Source: Orientallactaga sibirica (lineage: Eukaryota; Chordata; Mammalia; Rodentia; Dipodidae). From it: a stretch of 64,000 nucleotides of DNA. The translations under genes and the position numbers were made by a program. Below, one piece after another: positions 57,595 through 64,000 of this stretch; positions within the stretch are counted from its first letter, which is position 1, and the number at the start of each line of letters is the position of its first letter. The stretch is taken from positions 13,312,501 to 13,376,500 of the forward strand of contig JAEOAD010000018.1 in assembly GCA_036365145.1 (NCBI GenBank). The letters are read 5' to 3'. Under the pieces are notes generated by a model that saw only the letters and a program-made list of their open reading frames with translations, was not told the origin of the DNA and made no database searches.

Positions 57595-57665
57595 ATAGAT
57601 AGATAGATAGATAGATAGATAGGGTTTATTCTGGCTCATAATTCAAGATTATAGTTCTATTTTCG
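57316..57665 (-). mobile_element. MaLR LTR fragment (minus) split by a SINE
   Basis: GTTACTTTTCTCATTACTGT and AACCAAATACTTGAACAGAA are the antisense LTR 3' end. After the SINE it resumes AGGGTTTATTCTGGCTCATA and fades at about 57665. Confidence 0.65.
57383..57620 (+). mobile_element. DIP-like SINE with (AAAT)n(AGAT)n tail
   Basis: GAGCTGAAGAGATGGCTTAG head. AGGGTTTAT lies on both sides as TSD. The tail 57549-57622 is an expanded tetranucleotide microsatellite. Confidence 0.9.
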
Positions 57666-57978
57666 TTTTACTAATGATGTCTTCTAAACATAAGTTTTAA
57701 TGTTGATGAAGATACCCATTTTCTCCTTCATACTGATTATTTATATGCTCTAAGAATTTTTCCACCTTTCAAGTGTTTTCTCATAAAAGTGACAAACTTA
57801 AGTTTAGATTTAATTCTCCCACCTATTTTGATGTGCGTGAGGTAATTTCTGTATTAACTTCTGATTCAGCACCTTTGCTGAACCATTTGCTTCTATATTT
57901 TCTATTCTATCATTTTGTTCATGCTATCTTTTAGTCCTCAAGGATACCAAGCACATTTTAATAGCGGTTTTTGACATC
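57666..57978. other. Unassigned intron sequence
   Basis: AT-rich. Parts may belong to an old antisense L1 (for example TCCTTCATACTGATTATTTA), but this is too weak to call. Confidence 0.3.
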
Positions 57979-57993
57979 CTTTCCCACTAATTC

Positions 57994-58217
57994 TTTTTTT
58001 TTTTTTTTTTTTTAACTTGAGAATGACAGACAGAGAAAGAGGCAGAGAGAAAAGAGAGAGAATGGGTATACCAGGGCCTCCAGCCACTGCAAACGAACTC
58101 CAGATGCATGCGCCACCTTGTGCATCTGGCTTATGTGGGTATTGGGGAATCAAGCCTCGAACCAGGGTCCTTAGGCTTCACAAGCAAGTGCTTAACAGCT
58201 AAGCCATCTCTCCAGCC
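57994..58217 (-). mobile_element. DIP-like SINE, short form
   Basis: T-tract of about 22 at the left, CCAGCCACTGCAAACGAACT body, head at 58195-58217. CTTTCCCACTAATTCT and CTTTCCTAATAATTCT flank it. Confidence 0.93.
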
Positions 58218-58375
58218 CTTTCCTAATAATTCTATTCCCTGTCATTTCTCTGGTTTTACCTCTATTGACTATTTTTTAACTCAATTAACTGTTACATTTT
58301 TCCATGTCCAGTAATTTTGTTTTAATGGTAGACAATGAATACTATACCAAGAGTGCTAGATTTCCACCCTGCCCT

Positions 58376-58528
58376 TTTTTTTAACTTTCTTGGGGGAGGG
58401 TCTTGCTCTAGCCCAAGCTGACCTTGAATTCATTATGTAGTCTCAGGCTGCCCTCAAAATCAAAGCTGATTCTCCTACCTTAGCCTCCCAAGTGCTGGGA
58501 TTAAAGGCATGTGCCACCACACCTGGCC
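58376..58528 (-). mobile_element. B1 SINE
   Basis: GGGTCTTGCTCTAGCCCAAG to CACCACACCTGGCC (complement). TSD CTAGATTTCCA at 58356-58366 and 58529-58539 is exact, leaving about 9 extra bases before the T-tail. Confidence 0.92.
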
Positions 58529-58664
58529 CTAGATTTCCATTTTCAAGAACTTACACAGGAAGTTATTTGCAGATCACTGTAAGTCCAATTTATTTTTTAT
58601 TGTAATTGTACAAAATTGTGGTATACAATGTCATAATTCTATATATGTGCACACTGAGGTAATG

Positions 58665-58980
58665 TAATGGTTCCCACTCTTTAATTTCTTGTTTTTATGA
58701 CCAAATATCTGACAAGAAGTAACTTAAAGGAGGAACATTTTAGTTTGGGTACAGTCAATTATGAAGGGGAAACCATGATGAGAAGAGTGTGTAGATGGGA
58801 CTCCCTATATCTTGGAAGATCAGGTAGAGTGGACAGGAACTGGAACTATAACCTCAAGACCCAATCCCAGTAGACCACTTTTTCTAGAGGCTTTACTTCC
58901 TAAGGTTTCTATTACATTCAAGATAGCACCACAAGCTGGGAACCAAGTGTTTAAATATTTCACATAAAAACCACAACAAT
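58665..58980 (-). mobile_element. Old MaLR LTR (minus)
   Basis: TTTTTATGACCAAATATCTG, CAAGAAGTAACTTAAAGGAG and CACATAAAAACCACAACAAT keep the antisense LTR plan; solo. Confidence 0.5.
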
Positions 58981-59229
58981 TATTAAGTTTAGCTTTCTTG
59001 GATTCTTCACTGGGTATCTCTGTATAGTCAATGATTCTCTCACTTTGGGTGGTGGGAATTAAATGATTCCCAGACTGTGTAAATTCTGGAAACTGTATAA
59101 TAATCTCCCCCAAACTATGCTTTCTTAAAAGGTATTATTTTTCAGGCTCTGTGGAGTATAACCCTACACATATGCAAACTGACTTTCATCTGATTTTAAA
59201 ACAAGACTTAGCCTAGTGAATCCAATGTA

Positions 59230-59492
59230 AACACAAGGTTCCTTGAACTGGGGGAAAAAAAAGAGTCAGAAAGAGAGACATGACACTGCAACAAGACTTA
59301 ATGGCTATTGCTGGTTGTGAACATGTATGGATTGCTGGCAGCCTAATACTAAAAAGCTTAAAGAAATGATTCTGCCTACAGCATAAAACCCATTTCAGAC
59401 TTTTAACTTCCAGAATTATAACATGTAAGGTACGCTGTATTAAGCTGCCACACCTGTGATATTTGTTATAGTAGCAAAAGTAAACTAATGCA
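59230..59492 (+). mobile_element. MLT1-like LTR 3' part
   Basis: TAACTTCCAGAATTATAACA, CACACCTGTGATATTTGTTA and TAGTAGCAAAAGTAAACTAA match the end of MLT1-class MaLR LTRs. Confidence 0.6.
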
Positions 59493-60289
59493 TGATTCAA
59501 ACACATTTTACGGTTTGGGGTTCCTTTATTGGCTCAAGATACAAAAGTGTTGGGAGGGCCAGAAATAGCTGTAATTTATAAAAACCTTCATAAATGTTAT
59601 TCAAGTGTAAAAAAAAGTTTTCTTCTAAGTAGAAATTTACAAGAGAAATTATATGGTCCTGGGGTATAAAATTAAGTTAATGTAAAAATCTTACTAGCAA
59701 TGTCTGACATCCTGTTTTCCCTAAATAGTATTTGAAATTAATATAACTCTGTATTAGTCAAATGGTTAATTATAAAATTGCCATTTAGTTGAAGGTTGAC
59801 TAATTATTACTAAGATCTAGCATACTTTAAAATATTATATATTCAGACGCTCCCTTTTGCATGAGGCCTTTATAACTGGATCTTTGGTATTTTAAAAATT
59901 CTGTGATAGTTTCATCTATCCTAGGTAATAATTCTCAATTTGATAAACTGAAAACATTCCTTATAGATGTTTGTTTTCATGTGCTATGATCAAATGTGTC
60001 TTGTTTTGATTTTTTTTCTTACATAAGAAAAATTTTGATCAAATATCATTTCATGTTTCTATGTTTGAATTTGGTTTTAACTTACCAGAATTTATTTTTA
60101 TGACCACTACAACACATAAAGCCAATGTTACCTTAAGCCACCATTCTATCTGTTAACTAGTGGGCAATTTTTATTACCCATGAAATCCTAAAATGTGCTG
60201 TAATTTGTATTTTCACATAATTAACAGCTTTCTTAAGGTAAGATTTACTAAATTTCACTCACTTTGTTTCAATATATTTGCCTTTTTTG
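59493..60289. other. Unassigned intron sequence
   Basis: Very AT-rich; no feature recognised. Confidence 0.35.
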
Positions 60290-60800
60290 GAAATTATGTA
60301 TGAATAGAATCATGTATGTCCTAGTTTGTGTCTGGCTTTTGTCATTGAGCAAGTTTTTAAGGTATATCCATTTTGTAGTGTCTGTTAGCTTTTCAATCAT
60401 TTTCATTACTGAATAGCATTTTTATTGTACAGATATGTCATATTTGTTTATCAATTTGCCAAGTAATGAATCTTTGAGTTGTTTCTCCTTTCTGGCTTTT
60501 GTAGATAATGTTGTCAGGAATATTTGTGTCCAAGTTTTTTAAGAAGTCTATTTTCATTTTTACTGGGTAGTTACAAAAGAACCAATGGGTTATATGGACA
60601 TTATATGTTTAATGCTATGCAATTTTATATTCCCATCAGCAATTTCTCTACATACTATTACATTTTTTAAAGCACAGCTATTCTAATGGGTGTGAAAGCC
60701 TATCTTATATCCCTAGTGACTAATAATATTATCTTTCCAAGATCTTATTGGCAACTTGGATATGCTCTTTAGTGAAATACATATATTCAAAGAGAAGGAT
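60290..60800 (-). mobile_element. Ancient L1M-type fragment (minus)
   Basis: GTTTGTGTCTGGCTTTTGTC, TATTGTACAGATATGTCATA, GTTGTTTCTCCTTTCTGGCT, CCAATGGGTTATATGGACAT and TATTCCCATCAGCAATTTCT are the standard antisense order of an old L1 3' part. Confidence 0.75.
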
Positions 60801-60879
60801 GTCAGGTGTCCTTCCTCTATTGATTTTGTGTGTTTTTGTTTATTTAAAATAAAATATCTTAGTGAAACTGGAGTTGCAG

Positions 60880-61058
60880 TTTTTAATCAGACTGGCTGAC
60901 CAGTGAGCCTCAGTTTTACTACTTTCTCCACCCTTCTTAGAACCACGGTTATAATCATGTGTGGTCAGTCAGTTTTTTACATAGGTTCTGAGATCAAATT
61001 TAGATTCTCATGCTTGCACAGCAATCATACTTACCCATTAAGCCATCTCTCAAGCCTG
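60880..61058 (-). mobile_element. Old tRNA-derived SINE (minus)
   Basis: GAGATCAAATTTAGATTCTC, CATGCTTGCACAGCAATCAT and CATTAAGCCATCTCTCAAGCC are the complement of a B2/B3/B4-type head. Confidence 0.55.
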
Positions 61059-61329
61059 TTTGCCCATTTTTTGCATTTTAATTTTCTACTTCGTTGTTAA
61101 GACTTCTTTAGTATAAAAATTAATCAGCTAAATTTCCATCTGCAAATATTATCTTCATGCCTACAGATTACATTTTTAAGCATAGAACTTTAAGTCCAAT
61201 GTATCCGCCTTTACTTTGTGGATCTGTTTCTAGGCTCTCCATTCACTGATCTATTTGTAAATCCACAATATGTCATACATTACTACTGTGTAAGATTTTT
61301 TACCCATTTTTATTAGTTATGTATTCAGT

Positions 61330-61445
61330 GTGTATACAGCCATGATGGTACCATTGTTAGCCTTCTCCCTGTCCTCCCTCCATGGACATTATGGGTCTTG
61401 CATTGTGGGGATAGCCATCAGTTATGGGGGAGAGGCAATGTCTCA
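61330..61445 (-). mobile_element. L1 3' UTR fragment (minus)
   Basis: Complement contains GACATTGCCTCTCCCCCATA, ACTGATGGCTATCCCCACAA and GCAAGACCCATAATGTCCAT, matching the UTR at 47965-48050. Confidence 0.65.
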
Positions 61446-62140
61446 GTACATAATGACCGAACTTTTTAAAACATTCTTAAATTTTTATTATTTTCTTAAT
61501 AAATGTCTATCACACTCCTTCGAGCTAACTTACCTTATAAATTTTATAAAAACTAAAAATGCTAATATAAAATATCTTATTTCTTCTTGGAATATGTGGA
61601 TATCAATGACTTCTACTTAAAACACTTGCTAAGCTCATCCTCCACTTTTAATAGTAAATCTATTGCTTTTCTTTCAGCTTTCTCTGTAACTCCCTGGGAA
61701 AAACAAAAATTGCAATTCATTTAAGTCACATTATTTCTTTTTTAACTGCACTGTTTGGGCTCAGCCTCAGCTAATGTGGAAGAAAAGTCGTAAGAGTGAG
61801 TATCTATGACCTGTAACTGAGTACAAATGAAGTTCTTCTTCTAATGTGTTCAAATCATATATAATGCCTATAGTGAGGTTTTAGTAGATAACATACTTTC
61901 ACTACAGTAAATATTTCATTTTGAGACATGTTTTCTTCCAGAGGAACAGAATATATTACCTAGATACATGAGAAAGATATGGACTGACAATGTCAAGGAC
62001 TACAGATAAAGATTTCAGATGTGAAAACATATAAGGAAGCATCTTCTATAATTTTGGAACATGAAGTTCTACCAGTAAAAATTTAACTATATATCTTCAA
62101 TATTCAAAATGGAAACAAAAAGACAAAATTAAATCTTTTG
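61446..62140. other. Unassigned intron sequence
   Basis: AT-rich; no feature recognised. Confidence 0.35.
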
Positions 62141-62141
62141 G

Positions 62142-62260
62142 GACTAAGGGTATGGCTCGGTGAGTGGTAAAGTGTTTGCCTAGCATGTACAGGGCCTGTG
62201 TTCAATCCCCAGTATCATTACATCTCCTACAAAGAATATCCCCCATCGATAAAAAAAAAA
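62142..62260 (+). mobile_element. ID-type SINE
   Basis: GGACTAAGGGTATGGCTCGG, AAAGTGTTTGCCTAGCATGT and GTTCAATCCCCAGTATC, then an A-rich end after about 40 bases of extra sequence. Confidence 0.75.
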
Positions 62261-63435
62261 CTTCAAATTAATTGTCCTCATAATGTTGAAGTCTTCATAT
62301 GAAGTCATTAGCTTGTTCTCTAACAAATAAATACATAAATAAAACCACAACTTAGCATTTTAAATTTCAAATGTATTGATTTGTAATTTTGGGGTAAGAG
62401 AAATCTGACATAACATGACTGGTTCTGCTTAAGGCATAATTAAGTTACAGTAAATGCAAGAATATGGCAATGCTGGAAAAAAAACTTTTTCATGCTTATT
62501 CTTGTTAAACAGAATTTACTTTATTCTCAATATTGGATTGTGGTCCTTCTTTCTGTGACATTAGCCAAGAGCTTAGAGGTCACCCTTACTGCTCAATAAT
62601 GTAGTTTCTTCTATCTCCAAACCAGGAAATGTATGCAGAACTTAAACCTTGAAATTTCTTTCTACCATCAGAAGAAATAATGGTTTCAAAAAGATTTTTT
62701 TTTTATTGTATTAGCCCCACCTAAATAATCTATCTCTTAAAAGTCAACTTTCTAAGATAATCTAACCTTATAACATAACCTAATTAGTGAACAAGAAAGG
62801 AGTACAGTGTGTGATGTGGGTAAGTTATGTGGAGAGCAGGCTTAAAATTATGACCATTATTATATATAATTAGGATAAGGCTCATTATTAATAAAAGTTT
62901 ATAAATTCCCATATTAAATTGTCATCTCAACTTGTGATTCTACTTCTTTTCAAATATTAGAATTACACTGCTATTAACTAACAATATTTTAATAAGCTCT
63001 ATATTAGGATAGAAAAAATATATCAGCTTTGATAATTTTTTGTTACTTGTGCTTATATTTTATAATTATCTTTTATATGCGGTTCTTCTGATGGGAATTT
63101 CTGGAAGCTACTTGGCCATTTTGTGATCTGTACCTTAAAAGCATGATAGTGCAGTTGAAAAAAAACACTTGACTGCTAACATCTTCAAGGTAAATGTAAA
63201 AATGAAGGGACTGCCATTAATCTAAATTACTATAGAACATATTCATTTCTACCAGAATTTTCAAGTAATATAACTAAGATGTGACCTTGCAGAGAACTAA
63301 CATTAAGTTAGATATTGAATTAGTATAATTACCATTTTCTATTAAAAACCAAACATCACAGGGCAATTTAATATTTTCTTCCTTTATTGCTTAAGCTAAA
63401 TAGATCCCAAATTGTATACTATCAAAAGGCAGTCC
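62261..63435. other. Unassigned intron sequence
   Basis: About 1.2 kb of AT-rich unique DNA; no exon or repeat recognised. Confidence 0.35.
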
Positions 63436-63436
63436 A

Positions 63437-63672
63437 AGGCTGGAGAGATGGCTTAGTGGTTAAGGTGTTTGCCTATAAAGCCAAAGGGCCCAGGTTCAGT
63501 TCCCCAGGATCCATGTAAGCCAGATGCACAAGGTGGCGTACACATCTGAAGTTGTTTACAGTGGCTGGAGGCCCTGGCGTGCCCAATCTCTCTCACACAC
63601 TCTTTCTTTCTCTATCTTTTCCTCCCTTTCTCACACACTCTCTCTCAAATAAATAAAGTAAAAAATTTTAAA
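63437..63672 (+). mobile_element. DIP-like SINE, short form
   Basis: AAGGCTGGAGAGATGGCTTA head, body, CT-rich tail and AAATAAATAAAG end. Confidence 0.93.
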
Positions 63673-63684
63673 ATAAGTACAGTT

Positions 63685-63782
63685 GGGCTGGAGAGATGGC
63701 TTAGTGGTTAAGGTGTTTGCCTGTGAAGCCTAAGGACCCAGGTTCAATTCTCCAGGTCCCACGTAAGCCAGATGCACACGGT
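63685..63782 (+). mobile_element. DIP-like SINE, 3'-truncated
   Basis: GGGCTGGAGAGATGGCTTAG head with well-preserved first 98 bases, ending at GCCAGATGCACACGGTG with no tail. Unrelated sequence follows. Confidence 0.85.
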
Positions 63783-64000
63783 GCTGCTAATTTGTTAATA
63801 TCAGGGATTGTGTTGTATAGCAGGATTCAGTCTAGGTTTGAGTTTTGTTGTTACTTTAGTACCTTCAGTTACATCTACAAGCTTCATATTCCTCTGCTGT
63901 TATATTAACCTTGAATTGAGGGAAGGTTTTTTTTTTTTGTTGTTTGTTGTTTTCTCCTCATTGTTCCTGTTCCTCCTTAATTTTTAACTTTTCTTCTACC
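63783..64000. other. Unassigned sequence at window edge
   Basis: No recognised feature; a T-rich run with TTGTTGTTTGTTG lies at 63927-63952. Confidence 0.3.

Larger units (their letters stand above)
1..64000 (-). other. LCORL: LCORL locus, intronic span with three exons
   Basis: The whole window appears to lie inside one minus-strand gene. Exons occur in the order 49663-49728, 22546-22625, 21400-21529, with introns of 27,037 bp and 1,016 bp between them. The intron upstream of the first runs off the right edge, and the intron downstream of the third runs off the left edge. Phases agree across each junction (1, 0, then 1 at the last donor). LCORL is a nuclear transcription cofactor related to LCOR. 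Its DNA-binding helix-turn-helix and CtBP-binding regions are encoded by later exons not in this window. The locus is known for association with body size in several mammals. No promoter, CpG island or polyadenylation region of the gene is present. Confidence 0.8.

Noticed and set aside
57549..57622. Regulatory GATA-site cluster
   Set aside because: The (AGAT)n run is an expanded SINE tail; no evidence of selection or function.

Overview
The window is AT-rich mammalian nuclear DNA, packed with retroelements, from a rodent. The evidence is many B1 (7SL-derived) and ID SINEs, rodent-type L1 3' UTRs and MaLR LTRs. About twenty copies belong to a tRNA-derived SINE that I associate with jerboas and relatives (Dipodoidea; DIP family of the B2 superfamily). 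A jerboa such as Jaculus is my best guess. That is inference from memory, not a database result.

The only protein-coding gene I can support is LCORL (ligand-dependent nuclear receptor corepressor-like), on the minus strand. Three consecutive internal coding exons are present, with canonical splice sites and matching phases: 49663-49728, 22546-22625 and 21400-21529. They join into one open frame that matches my memory of the LCORL N-terminal region. The first exon lies beyond the right edge and the exons after the third lie beyond the left edge. Everything else is LCORL intron.

Layout: 381-13760 is a sense L1 with two long 5' UTR monomers, ORF1 and ORF2 remnants. It is interrupted by a MaLR element arranged LTR-int-LTR-int-LTR (3212-6778) and by SINEs, and is rearranged in ORF2. 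13.8-35.9 kb is mostly unique intron with scattered SINEs, a U6 snRNA chimeric retropseudogene (17751-17969), solo MaLR LTRs and old L1 pieces. 35.9-49.2 kb is a pile-up of at least five L1 copies inserted into or beside one another. 49.2-52.4 kb is intron around LCORL exon 2. 52.4-59.5 kb holds antisense L1 and an antisense cluster of old MaLR LTRs and internal pieces. 59.5-64 kb is intron with a few SINEs.

I saw no CRISPR, bacterial or viral gene system, no intact L1 ORF and no CpG island or promoter. The most notable observations are the tandem MaLR array with an apparently recombinant middle LTR, the U6 chimera with target-site duplications, the ~1.1 kb L1 5' UTR monomers, and SINE pairs that used the same target site twice. 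Repeat boundaries were read by eye and are accurate to about 10-20 bp unless target-site duplications (TSDs) are given.
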